Shown: positions 1 to 7,240 of the stretch, piece after piece | Position numbering within the stretch: position 1 is the first letter of the stretch | How the letters are laid out: every line of letters starts with the position of its first letter | Source of the DNA: SIG447 sp045577075 | GTDB taxonomy: Bacteria > Bacillota > Clostridia > UMGS1883 > UMGS1540 | Reading direction: 5' to 3' | NCBI GenBank assembly: GCA_045577075.1 | Contig: JAZNHR010000007.1 | Span: 1-43,921, forward strand | DNA length: 43,921 bases | The notes under the pieces: model-generated | Told to the model about the DNA's origin: nothing | Databases searched by the model: none | What the model saw: only the letters and a program-made list of their open reading frames with translations | Translations under genes and position numbers: made by a program

Positions 1-215
1 CCCGAAGGGGCTTGCCGAGCGGAAAGCGTGTAAAAGGCAAAGCCTTTTAGCGAGTCGCGCCCGCGGGGGCGTGGGGTGTCGCGCCACACCCCACAAATAA
101 AAGAATAAATAAAAAGAATAGTGAATAAAACAAACGCGGCACGATGGTACAGCAATTTATTATTTCTTATATATTCACTACTCTCTCTTCTTTTAGGCAG
201 GTTTATCTGCCGTTT
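1..215. other. Intergenic region with hairpins, no gene seen
   Basis: No convincing reading frame. The G+C-rich left part holds a short stem (AAAAGGC/GCCTTTT near 32-49) and a 9-bp hairpin GTGGGGTGT/ACACCCCAC at 71-94. The first bases (CCCGAAGGG followed by CCGAGCGG) resemble the interior of the structured repeat found at 43750-43838, so the window may start inside a degenerate third copy. The A+T-rich right part has TATTCACTA-type words that recur near 23560-23630. Confidence 0.4.
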
Positions 216-443
216 TTATGCCATAAAGGGCGTGAGCTCCTTGCAGATTGCTTCAGGGGCATCGGTGTGAACTTCCACACGAATGGGCTTGCCTAAATCC
301 AGGCTGAAGATACCCATAATGGACTTGGCGTCAACAACGTAACGACCGGAGGTTAAATCAACCTCAAAATCATACTTGTTTACGATGTTTACAAAATTCT
401 TAACATCGGTAATGGACTTTAATGCAACATCAAATGCTTTCAT
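216..443 (-). CDS. HPr-family protein lacking the active-site histidine
   Basis: A 75-residue protein of the HPr (PTS phosphocarrier) fold. The centre, DAKSIMGIFSL at residues 38-48, matches the conserved Ser46 region of HPr and Crh, where HPr kinase acts in Gram-positive bacteria. The N-terminal region that should hold the GLHARPA phosphorylation motif reads SITDVKNFVN instead, so there is no His15 and the protein cannot carry phosphate from enzyme I in the usual way. It therefore resembles Crh-like regulatory paralogues rather than a true phosphocarrier; that role is inference. The start is supported by an AAGGAGG site about 8 bases upstream. It is a single gene with its own promoter (476-503). 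No PTS gene is nearby. Confidence 0.8.
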   Translation of the reverse strand: MKAFDVALKSITDVKNFVNIVNKYDFEVDLTSGRYVVDAKSIMGIFSLDLGKPIRVEVHTDAPEAICKELTPFMA

Positions 444-475
444 GCTTGTTACCTCCTTTAATTTTCTTACCTTCT

Positions 476-503
476 ATTATATAGAAATTTCGCGAAATGT
501 CAA
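476..503 (-). promoter_or_regulatory. Sigma-A promoter of the HPr-like gene with palindrome
   Basis: On the minus strand TTGACA and TATAAT are separated by 16 bases. The spacer next to the -35 box holds the perfect 12-bp palindrome ATTTCGCGAAAT (487-498), a possible operator. Confidence 0.7.
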
Positions 504-517
504 GAGGTTTTTTCTTA

Positions 518-1129
518 TTATTCGCCGCATGCTTCAATTTTCACCACGGAAATTTCATACGCCGTTTTGGAAACAAAGGAATCCTCCGCGGTGCGCTTCC
601 GGTACTCTCTCGACTGTATTCTCCCCGAAAGCCGCACCTTATCGCCAACGGCAAGATTGCGTGAAAAACGGGCGTTTCGTCCCCAGGCGATGCAGGGAAT
701 ATAGTCGGACTTGTTATAGGAACGGTTTACAGCGAGAAGCATATCGGAAATTTCTCGACCAAAGGGTGTATGCCGGTATACGGGCGGCTTGCAGATAAAG
801 CCAACAAGTACAATTTCATTGGGCGGTGCGTCAGTTTCTTCTTCGGGGAAGCGAATATCTCGTGCGAAAAGAGTCAGCATGAGTCGGCTGCCTTCGTCGC
901 TGTAATTATTATAGGAGCGGAACTGCCCCGAGATTTCCACTCTGTCCCCTACCTTTAGTGCCTTTGGGTCGCAAAGACGCTCTGACACTGTGACGGGGAT
1001 GCTGTCCTTTGCCTCGCTGAGCCGTGGTACACAGACGTGAAAGGTGTAAAACCCCTCGCCGTATACACTGTGGCTAAAAACCGCCTCGTCCTCAATCAGC
1101 CCTGCGATGAGTGCTGTGTTTGTTTCCAT
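518..1129 (-). CDS. Single-stranded DNA-binding protein with two OB domains
   Basis: About 203 residues containing two consecutive SSB-type OB folds: residues 5-90 (LIAGLIEDE...VGDRVEISGQFRSYNN) and 105-180 (NEIVLVGFICKPP...VGDKVRLSGRIQSREYRKR). The second domain has the typical SSB pattern of strand 1, a conserved tryptophan (CIAWGRNA) and the basic tail of the fold. There is no acidic C-terminal DDDIPF-type tail, so it is probably an accessory SSB rather than the essential replication SSB. Three ATG codons in a row are possible starts; the third (1129) has the best distance (8 bases) from AAGGAG. It is transcribed alone from a promoter packed with palindromes (1187-1263), suggesting tight control, possibly by a DNA-damage or competence signal (inference). 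Confidence 0.8.
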   Translation of the reverse strand: METNTALIAGLIEDEAVFSHSVYGEGFYTFHVCVPRLSEAKDSIPVTVSERLCDPKALKVGDRVEISGQFRSYNNYSDEGSRLMLTLFARDIRFPEEETDAPPNEIVLVGFICKPPVYRHTPFGREISDMLLAVNRSYNKSDYIPCIAWGRNARFSRNLAVGDKVRLSGRIQSREYRKRTAEDSFVSKTAYEISVVKIEACGE

Positions 1130-1186
1130 CATCATTTCTCCTTCCAAATCGTATCTCTCCTTTTTAATTAGTTTATGCAACTGAAA

Positions 1187-1263
1187 TGGAAATATCTTCC
1201 AATTTACATACAGTATACCAGAATTTGGAAATAAATGCAAGAGAAACCTTCCAAATTCTGGAA
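1187..1263 (-). promoter_or_regulatory. SSB promoter with three TTCCA/TGGAA palindromes
   Basis: On the minus strand TTGCAT (1235-1240) and TATACT (1212-1217) have a 17-bp spacer. TTCCA-N5-TGGAA (1249-1263) lies directly upstream of the -35 box. A near-identical TTCCA-N5-TGGTA (1216-1230) fills the spacer, with its centre 33 bp away, three helical turns. A third palindrome TGGAA-N5-TTCCA (1187-1201) lies just downstream of the expected transcription start. The outer two also form a perfect 13-bp inverted repeat. This is the layout of a repressor-controlled promoter. Confidence 0.65.
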
Positions 1264-1281
1264 ATAAATTTTTAAACCAAG

Positions 1282-1308
1282 AAAAAACGCAGAAAACATG
1301 CGTTTTTT
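1282..1308. terminator. Terminator-like hairpin upstream of the DUF4830 gene
   Basis: A 10-bp stem AAAAAACGCA/TGCGTTTTTT with a 7-base loop and T runs on both strands. No gene ends here, so it may be a leader attenuator or a barrier between divergent transcripts. Confidence 0.5.
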
Positions 1309-1383
1309 GCCCTACCCGGTACTATGTTTCTTTTCGTTTGCATAGAGTAGTACGGACAAAGTTTTAAGGAAAGGAACGGAATA

Positions 1384-1782
1384 ATGGCGCGGAAATATCT
1401 GTTTTTGGGCCTGTGGGCATCTGTATTTTTGCTGCTTGCCATGTTTGTTCCAAAAACAAGCACGGAAGAAGTATGCCGAGAGTTTCTTTTAAACTTGGGC
1501 TGGGAAACGGCAGGCGAGGTACGGGAGGAGCTCGTTACGCTTCCGAAGACGGAGGACGCGACTTGGGCACAGTATCTCGCCATGCAGCGGGAGAACGGCT
1601 TTGACATGTACCCTTATGGGGAAAAGGAAGTATTAAAGCTTGTGTTCGCGGTAACAAATCACCCCTTCGGGGATGACGTATACGCCACGGTGTACTATGC
1701 GGATGGACGTGTCATTGGCGGCGATATTATGAGCCCTGCCTTGCGGGGTTTTATGCATGGACTGCGGCTTTCCAGTTTCTAA
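1384..1782 (+). CDS. DUF4830-type membrane-anchored protein
   Basis: A 132-residue protein with one N-terminal membrane segment (residues 5-22, YLFLGLWASVFLLLAMFV) followed by a small extracytoplasmic domain. The domain pattern (FLLNLGWE, a stretch with LPKTEDATWAQYLAMQ, then GFDMYPYGEKEV and a strand-rich end) matches what I recall of DUF4830, common in Clostridia and of unknown function. AAGGAAAGGAACGG precedes the ATG. It stands alone between ssb and the ABC ATPase gene. Confidence 0.6.
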   Translation: MARKYLFLGLWASVFLLLAMFVPKTSTEEVCREFLLNLGWETAGEVREELVTLPKTEDATWAQYLAMQRENGFDMYPYGEKEVLKLVFAVTNHPFGDDVYATVYYADGRVIGGDIMSPALRGFMHGLRLSSF

Positions 1783-1848
1783 CAAATCCAGACGGAGAAT
1801 TATGCAAATCTAACAAAATTTCTTCCTTTAATTTGTATGACTTACCAC

Positions 1849-1877
1849 TTCACAATCCCTAAAAAATGTGGTATACT
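1849..1877 (+). promoter_or_regulatory. Promoter of the sugar ABC ATPase gene
   Basis: TTCACA and TATACT with a 17-base spacer, about 62 bases ahead of the chosen start codon. Confidence 0.6.
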
Positions 1878-1939
1878 ACTTAATAATGAAAAACAAAAGG
1901 GTGCGCTATGCCCTCTCAAAAAAGAAAGGAATGTGCAAA

Positions 1940-3055
1940 ATGGCAAGTTTAAGTTTAAAAGGCGTTTACAAACGTTATGCAGGCGGCGTTACGGCGGTAA
2001 GCGATGTTAATTTGGAAATTGCTGATAAAGAGTTTTTGATTCTCGTTGGTCCTTCCGGTTGTGGTAAATCTACTACGCTTCGTATGATTGCAGGTCTGGA
2101 AGAAATTTCTGAAGGTGAAGTTTACATAGGCGACACCCTCGTAAATGAGGTTGTTCCGAAGGACAGAGACATTGCGATGGTTTTCCAGAACTACGCTCTC
2201 TATCCGCATATGACTGTTTTTGAAAACATGGCATTCGGTCTGCGCCTTCGCAAGACCCCGAAGGATGAAATTAAAAGACGTGTAGAGGAAGCCGCACGTA
2301 TTCTCGATATCGAACATCTTCTCGACAGAAAGCCGAAGGCTCTTTCCGGCGGTCAGCGTCAGAGAGTTGCGCTCGGTCGTGCAATTGTTCGTGAGCCGAA
2401 GGTCTTCCTTATGGACGAACCGCTTTCGAACCTGGATGCAAAGCTTCGTGTACAGATGCGTTCCGAAATCGGCAAGCTGCACAGAAAATTGGAAACCACC
2501 TTTATTTACGTAACCCATGACCAGACAGAAGCTATGACAATGGGTACCCGTATCGTTGTTATGAAGGACGGTTTTATACAGCAGGTTGCAACGCCCCAGG
2601 AACTGTACGATACACCTGCTAATATGTTCGTTGCAGGCTTTATCGGTAGCCCCCAGATGAACTTCTTTGATGCAAAGCTCATAAAGGAAGGCAATACCGT
2701 GGCCCTCGAATTTGGCAGTAATAAGGTTGTTCTGCCGGAAGGCAAGGCAAAAGCGCTGGAAGGCAAGGAAGAATACTTTGGCAAGGAAGTTTCCGTCGGT
2801 ATTCGTCCCGAAAGCATTTACGATGATGAAGCACACATCTCCGCAATGGGTGACAGCCTCGTAAAGGTACACGTTGACAATACAGAAATGATGGGTGCCG
2901 AAACCTATCTGTACCTCCTGATGGAAGGCACACAGCTCGTTGCAAGAGTTAACCGTCGCTCCACCGCAGCAATTGATGACGATCTCTCGGTTGCAATTGA
3001 TGCAAACAAGATTCATCTCTTCGACAAGGAAACAGAGCTCACAATCATCAACTGA
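1940..3055 (+). CDS. msmK: ABC transporter ATP-binding protein, MsmK/UgpC type
   Basis: A 371-residue CUT1-family ATPase energising carbohydrate ABC importers. Walker A GPSGCGKST (about residues 37-45), Q-loop VFQNYALYPH, signature LSGGQRQRVALGRA, Walker B VFLMDEPLSNLD and the switch His in YVTHDQ are all present, followed by the MalK-like regulatory C-terminal domain. The ATG at 1940 is preferred because AAGGA lies 9 bases upstream and the protein then begins like its relatives (MASLSLKGVYKRY). No permease or binding-protein gene is near, which fits a shared ATPase serving several sugar transporters, as described for MsmK in streptococci; here that is inferred from the orphan position. Confidence 0.9.
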   Translation: MASLSLKGVYKRYAGGVTAVSDVNLEIADKEFLILVGPSGCGKSTTLRMIAGLEEISEGEVYIGDTLVNEVVPKDRDIAMVFQNYALYPHMTVFENMAFGLRLRKTPKDEIKRRVEEAARILDIEHLLDRKPKALSGGQRQRVALGRAIVREPKVFLMDEPLSNLDAKLRVQMRSEIGKLHRKLETTFIYVTHDQTEAMTMGTRIVVMKDGFIQQVATPQELYDTPANMFVAGFIGSPQMNFFDAKLIKEGNTVALEFGSNKVVLPEGKAKALEGKEEYFGKEVSVGIRPESIYDDEAHISAMGDSLVKVHVDNTEMMGAETYLYLLMEGTQLVARVNRRSTAAIDDDLSVAIDANKIHLFDKETELTIIN

Positions 3056-3067
3056 TAATAAAAAATT

Positions 3068-3102
3068 GCCCCCGAAAACATTTGTTTCCGGGGGCTTTTT
3101 TT
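3068..3102 (+). terminator. Rho-independent terminator of the ABC ATPase gene
   Basis: Stem GCCCCCG/CGGGGGC extended by GAAAACA/TGTTTC, followed by a run of seven T. Confidence 0.9.
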
Positions 3103-3116
3103 ATGCTTTAAAAGTA

Positions 3117-4403
3117 CTAGCGCAGGGCGTCCTTTGCAATGGAGGCCGTGATGGCAAGAAACGCATCAATATCCTCTATGCCGTGGCAATGGAGGGGGGA
3201 GACGCGGATGGCGCCTTCGAGTCCGAGCGCTTCCAATATTCTCTTGGAATAAATACTGGAAACGACTCTTTCGTAAACCGTAACGCCGCGTCTTTGGTAT
3301 TCTGCCACACATTCTGTATAATCCATATCTTTAATTTTAATGGCACAAATAAGGTCGCGGATAGTTAAGTCGTCCGTATCCATAAACACCGTAACACCCG
3401 GAATGTGGCGAAGCCCCGGCGTTTCTGCGGTGCCTTCCAGCATGTGGTGCAAAAGCGCCCTCTCGTGCAGGTGAATACGCCGCATTCCTTCTGTGTACAG
3501 CGCCTTTCGGTCGGCGTCGGGAATAAAATGCTTGCCGATTTCGCACACGTAGTTTATAATTTCCATGGCTGCTGCAAAATTGCCCGGTGCACTTGTTCCC
3601 AGCTCAAAAACAGATTGGTCTTTTGCAATCAGCTTGTGGTGGGGTAGTGCTGCTACCCTATCGGAAACATAGGCAAAGCCGCAGCCGCGGATACCGAAAA
3701 ATTTGTACGGCGCAAAATTCATGCCGTCAATTTGCAATTTTTCCACATCCAGACAGCTGTGGGGCGCATGCTGTACGGCATCGGAAATAATGTACAGATC
3801 AGGCTTTATAGCTCTTGCCTTCTTTACAATATCTTCCATATCCATAATGGTTCCCGAAATGTTGGAGGCGGACATAATGCTTAAAAGACAGGTGTTCTCG
3901 TCCACATATTTGACTGCCTCATCCGCATCAATGCGACCTGTTTCGGGATTTGCAGGGACCACGCGCAGTTCCTTCCCTGTTTTTTTGCAGTAAAATTCTA
4001 CCGCATCGAAGGCGGAGGGGTGCTCGATGGAGGATACAACGGCATTTGTGCCGGGAATGTTTTCCATGATAAGGCCCACCATATGAAACATGGTCTGGGA
4101 AGCGGTAAGCTCCGTAATCAGTGCGCCACTCTTTGCCCCGAATATAATTTCCAAAATTTCTTTTGTGCCCGTGTCCACAAGCCCTTTTAAATATACGGAG
4201 CGGGCGTGAATTCTTTCGGGGCAATCCGGAAAATATTCGTGTTCTGCCTTTGCCTCTACGCACTTTTTAAGACGCAGACTGCCACCCGAATTTTCAAAAA
4301 ACAACCGCTTGCCGTACTGGGGGTCTTCATCCGCATAACAAAACTGTTCTTTTAACTTTTTTTGCAGGGTTTCGTCCAATAAAAGTCCTTTTGGATATTG
4401 CAT
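3117..4403 (-). CDS. Class V aminotransferase (cysteine desulfurase-like PLP enzyme)
   Basis: A 428-residue fold-type I PLP enzyme. Recognisable are the ELTASQTMFHMVG segment that cradles PLP, IEHPSAFDAVEFY, ISDAVQHAPHSCLDV (cofactor Asp and His/Gln) and FAPYKFFGIRGCGFAYV, whose Lys is the likely Schiff-base residue. The SufS-type cysteine loop is not clear, so I would not call it a cysteine desulfurase; the related isopenicillin-N-epimerase/kynureninase-like class V group is as good a fit. It is the second gene of a two-gene operon, 6 bases after the sialidase-like gene, and so probably processes an amino compound or amino sugar derivative in the same pathway. The substrate cannot be told from sequence. 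Confidence 0.75.
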   Translation of the reverse strand: MQYPKGLLLDETLQKKLKEQFCYADEDPQYGKRLFFENSGGSLRLKKCVEAKAEHEYFPDCPERIHARSVYLKGLVDTGTKEILEIIFGAKSGALITELTASQTMFHMVGLIMENIPGTNAVVSSIEHPSAFDAVEFYCKKTGKELRVVPANPETGRIDADEAVKYVDENTCLLSIMSASNISGTIMDMEDIVKKARAIKPDLYIISDAVQHAPHSCLDVEKLQIDGMNFAPYKFFGIRGCGFAYVSDRVAALPHHKLIAKDQSVFELGTSAPGNFAAAMEIINYVCEIGKHFIPDADRKALYTEGMRRIHLHERALLHHMLEGTAETPGLRHIPGVTVFMDTDDLTIRDLICAIKIKDMDYTECVAEYQRRGVTVYERVVSSIYSKRILEALGLEGAIRVSPLHCHGIEDIDAFLAITASIAKDALR

Positions 4404-4409
4404 ATTTCT

Positions 4410-5537
4410 TTACCCTTCCTTTCTGTTTTCCGGCATTAAATTGCCGAGTTTTACGTATCGAATGGCGTCCTTCCCTCTAACCTTCGGGTTGCCGTTTTGG
4501 TATTCGAGAGCAAGCTCGCTTGTGCTGTACGCCAAATACACATCGTTTAAAATATCAAGTAAACACACATTTACAATGCCGCATTTTGAGTATAAATCCA
4601 TCACTTCCTCGAGTGTTTCGCCGTAAACGAGCTTTATACTTGTTCTGCCCTGCTGGATTTCGGGGCGGTTTTTCGTATCATCATTAAAATAGTTGTAGGA
4701 AATGAGAAAGCTGTCCTTGTAATTTATGATTCTCGGACGGCACTGTATGCTGTTTTCAAAAGACAAGGGCTCGGCCCATGTTTTGCCCATATCGGTTGAA
4801 TATGTATAATGGATACTACCCAAATCCTTTTCAGTACGAAAAACGGCGTGAATGGTATCGCCTACAAATTTATAGTCCATTTCATACTGTGCGGCAAAGG
4901 GGCAAACGGCAAAAAATTCAAGGGTTTTGAGATCATCCTTGGAACGGTAGAGAATTGGCTCTGCTACATAGCTTGTAACGGTGCCGTAGATATAGCCGTC
5001 ATTGCCTTTAAAAATCGTGTGACTACCAAAGGAGATTTGCTCCGTACAGCGGTATGTATGGTTAAAGTGGCCGTTTTTGGCAAGGTATGCATACTGTTCC
5101 GACTCACAAAGCGGCACCAATTCGCCGTCCTCTTTTAAAAGCTGCACCACCTCTTCCTCGCTGAGGGTGTCGGTTAAATAATCATAGTCCCTAAAGCAGG
5201 TAACATGGTCGCCTTCGGCACGGCTGTTCTTTTCGTAAAGAACACGCACCCTTCCTTCGCCAAGACCAAAAATATTCTGGCAGTACACGTCCTCGCCCGT
5301 AGCAATGGTGACAAAGCGAATATTCGTCGGCTGGGATGCGGGGAAATAAGATAGGGCAATTTTGCCCCTCGACTCTCCGTAATGCCCCTGGGGGCCAGGC
5401 ATATAGGCACAGAACATAATGCCATACTTTTTGTCAAAGGCAAGGCCGGCGCCGTCCGCACTCGTTTCCGTAAGACCGTTGTTAATCTGGACAGCGTGCT
5501 GTAAAATCGCTGAACAGTCTTCATTTTGTAAGTACAT
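4410..5537 (-). CDS. Cytoplasmic sialidase-like (BNR/Asp-box) protein, paralogue 1
   Basis: A 375-residue beta-propeller protein of the sialidase superfamily. A clear Asp-box STDMGKTW lies near residue 250. There is no signal peptide, so it acts in the cytoplasm. It is closely similar along its whole length to the gene at 7241-8344: both share AFDKKYGIMFCAYMPG, YGESRGKIALSYFPASQPTN, ENSIQCRPR and LAYSTS. Whether either is a true sialidase is doubtful; the arginine triad and Tyr/Glu pair cannot be confirmed by eye. The family also includes other glycan-active propellers. A GGGGAG site about 8 bases upstream supports the start. First gene of an operon probably controlled by the divergent AraC protein. 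Confidence 0.7.
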   Translation of the reverse strand: MYLQNEDCSAILQHAVQINNGLTETSADGAGLAFDKKYGIMFCAYMPGPQGHYGESRGKIALSYFPASQPTNIRFVTIATGEDVYCQNIFGLGEGRVRVLYEKNSRAEGDHVTCFRDYDYLTDTLSEEEVVQLLKEDGELVPLCESEQYAYLAKNGHFNHTYRCTEQISFGSHTIFKGNDGYIYGTVTSYVAEPILYRSKDDLKTLEFFAVCPFAAQYEMDYKFVGDTIHAVFRTEKDLGSIHYTYSTDMGKTWAEPLSFENSIQCRPRIINYKDSFLISYNYFNDDTKNRPEIQQGRTSIKLVYGETLEEVMDLYSKCGIVNVCLLDILNDVYLAYSTSELALEYQNGNPKVRGKDAIRYVKLGNLMPENRKEG

Positions 5538-5562
5538 AAAAATACTCCCCTTTCTTTTTCAC

Positions 5563-5591
5563 AGTATAGCATAACTTTTAGGAAATAAAAA
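5563..5591 (-). promoter_or_regulatory. Weak -35 promoter of operon A (sialidase-like 1)
   Basis: On the minus strand a good -10 TATACT (5563-5568) is preceded at 17 bases by TTTTTA, a poor -35 box. A good -10 with a poor -35 is typical of an activator-dependent promoter, fitting the AraC-type site just upstream. Confidence 0.5.
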
Positions 5592-5595
5592 GTTC

Positions 5596-5634
5596 CTTTT
5601 TAGCAAAAAACATTGAAAAATCAGCAAATAAATG
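5596..5634. promoter_or_regulatory. Candidate AraC-family operator, site A
   Basis: Two direct half-sites, GCAAAAAAC and GCAAATAAA, lie about two helical turns apart, joined by ATTGAAAAATCA. Nearly the same arrangement with the same flanking T run occurs at 9868-9905 upstream of the other operon. On the minus strand the site sits immediately upstream of the operon A core promoter. On the plus strand it covers the -35 box of the AraC gene, so the same protein could activate the operon and repress itself. Confidence 0.6.
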
Positions 5635-5641
5635 TTATACT
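5613..5641 (+). promoter_or_regulatory. Promoter of the AraC gene giving a leaderless mRNA
   Basis: TTGAAA (5613-5618), 17-base spacer, TATACT (5636-5641). The expected transcription start coincides with the ATG at 5648, leaving no room for a ribosome binding site; none is visible. Confidence 0.6.
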
Positions 5642-5647
5642 ATTCAT

Positions 5648-6427
5648 ATGAATACTTTCTTTGAAACGGAAATCACTTACAAGAAAATTACATTTTATTA
5701 CAGCGACCGCCCCGCTTTTCTAGAACGGGAAATGCACCCCTATCATGAAATTCTGTATGTTTTGGACGACAATGCTGAGCTTTTTCTTGCAAGCGGCTCG
5801 AAAAAAGTGGAAAAACAAACGCTTTTCGTGATCCCCGAAGAGACGTATCACTTTTTTCGGATAAAGCCCGAAGAAAAATTCTTAAGGCTTAAAATCAGTA
5901 TTCCGCCCGATATGGAGGAGGAGGTTTTTGCACGCACCCTGAAGAAACTGCGGATATTGGAGGCAGTGGGTGAAGGCGTCCGCCACGCGTTGCAGACGCT
6001 TTGCCGTGTTCTTCGAGAAGAAACTGCGGACCAGGGGTTTTATGCCTATGCCGCTTTTCTCATGCTCATTTCCGAACTGGATATGGCAGAGGATACGGAT
6101 GGGGACCATCGCTTTATTGAAACGAGCCGTATGGTGCAGAGCCTTATCGAATACATCGGAGAGAATCTTTCGAAGGATTTAACGGTAAATCACCTTGCAA
6201 GCTTGTTGCATGTTTCACCCTCGTCCCTTACCCACACATTCAAAAAGGAGTGCGGCATTTCTCTTCACAGATATATCCTACAAAAGCGGCTCCTTTATGC
6301 GAGAAAGCTTATATTTGACGGCGGCCGTCCCACCAAAATATACGGAGAGGCTGGATTTTTGGACTATTCTGCTTTCTACAAGGCTTACACACGTTTTTGG
6401 GGGAAATCCCCTTCAGAAGAAAAATAA
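5648..6427 (+). CDS. AraC-family transcriptional regulator
   Basis: A 259-residue regulator. Residues 1-110 form a cupin-like sensor domain (HPYHEILYVLDDNAELFL, then PEETYHFFRI), and residues 155-255 a double helix-turn-helix AraC domain (YIGENLSKDLTVNHLASLLHVSPSSLTHTFK and GEAGFLDYSAFYKAYTRFWGKSP). It lies between the two catabolic operons and is divergent from operon A; the matching sites at 5596 and 9868 make it the likely regulator of both. The start codon follows the -10 box by 6 bases, so the transcript is probably leaderless. The inducer is unknown, presumably a product of the sialidase-like, M81 and aldolase enzymes. Confidence 0.85.
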   Translation: MNTFFETEITYKKITFYYSDRPAFLEREMHPYHEILYVLDDNAELFLASGSKKVEKQTLFVIPEETYHFFRIKPEEKFLRLKISIPPDMEEEVFARTLKKLRILEAVGEGVRHALQTLCRVLREETADQGFYAYAAFLMLISELDMAEDTDGDHRFIETSRMVQSLIEYIGENLSKDLTVNHLASLLHVSPSSLTHTFKKECGISLHRYILQKRLLYARKLIFDGGRPTKIYGEAGFLDYSAFYKAYTRFWGKSPSEEK

Positions 6428-6465
6428 GCGCACCCAAAGGCGTTTTCGCATAAGGTGCGCTTTTT
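6426..6465. terminator. Bidirectional terminator between araC-type gene and aldolase gene
   Basis: Stem AAGCGCACC/GGTGCGCTT with T runs on both strands, between two convergent genes. Confidence 0.85.
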
Positions 6466-6466
6466 C

Positions 6467-7234
6467 TTATTTGTTATATTTTTTCATCGTTTCCAGAACG
6501 TCTTTTCCCTTTGCGTATACGAAATTCCAGTCTCCCCCGCAAAAAAGCATGTCAAGACCAAGCGCTGACCATTTGGCGATATCGCTTTCGCCCATGCCGC
6601 CTGCAAGACCGATAATCTTGCCGCTCTTTTTCACTTTTTCCGTTGCTTTTTCAATTTGGGAGAAGGTGGCGTCACCGTAAACGTTCAGGAAATCACCTAA
6701 AGAGCCTGATAAATCGTTGGGGCCGAAAATAAAGCCGTCAATATAAGGGTTTTTCAGGATTTCGTCAAGCTCCGCTATCATATCAATGTGCTCAATCTGT
6801 ACGAAGCGACAAAGGGAAAGGCTATCTTTTTCCGTGTACGTTTTAGCATTGTCCGCGCCATAGCGGATGGCGCGCATGGGGCCAAACCCGCGAGTGCCGA
6901 GGGGTGGATACAGGGTCATTTCAATAAGAGAATTGATTTCCGCGGCCGTTTTTGCCATAGGGAAAATGATGCCGTCGGGCCCCATTTCCAGTATTTTTTT
7001 CGTTGCCGTCAAATCATTTTGCGGCAGGCGGATAACGGCAGGAATGTCCGCCGCCTTTGCTGCGTTAAGATGACACAGCACCTCTTTATAGCTCGTGTAG
7101 GTATGCTCCGTGTCAATCCACACGCAGTCATATCCTATATACCCCATAATTTCGCAAAGGCACGGATCCGTAAGGCACACAAGGCAGCCTAAAATCGTTT
7201 TCTTTTCTGAAAGCTTTTCTCGTAAATTGTTCAT
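6467..7234 (-). CDS. HpcH/HpaI-family aldolase
   Basis: A 255-residue metal-dependent class II pyruvate aldolase of the HpcH/HpaI family, which cleaves 2-keto-3-deoxy or 4-hydroxy-2-oxo acids to pyruvate (or reverses this). Visible family marks are WIDTEH near residue 41, AVIRLPQND near 66, PPLGTRGFGP with the phosphate/carboxylate-binding Arg near 115, a metal-binding Glu in VQIEHIDM and FGPNDLSGSLG, with Asp as second metal ligand. It is the last gene of the three-gene operon with the M81 peptidase and sialidase-like 2; only 6 bases separate it from the latter, with GAAGGA as ribosome site. A keto-deoxy sugar acid released upstream in the pathway would be a sensible substrate (inference). 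Confidence 0.85.
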   Translation of the reverse strand: MNNLREKLSEKKTILGCLVCLTDPCLCEIMGYIGYDCVWIDTEHTYTSYKEVLCHLNAAKAADIPAVIRLPQNDLTATKKILEMGPDGIIFPMAKTAAEINSLIEMTLYPPLGTRGFGPMRAIRYGADNAKTYTEKDSLSLCRFVQIEHIDMIAELDEILKNPYIDGFIFGPNDLSGSLGDFLNVYGDATFSQIEKATEKVKKSGKIIGLAGGMGESDIAKWSALGLDMLFCGGDWNFVYAKGKDVLETMKKYNK

Positions 7235-7240
7235 TTTAGT

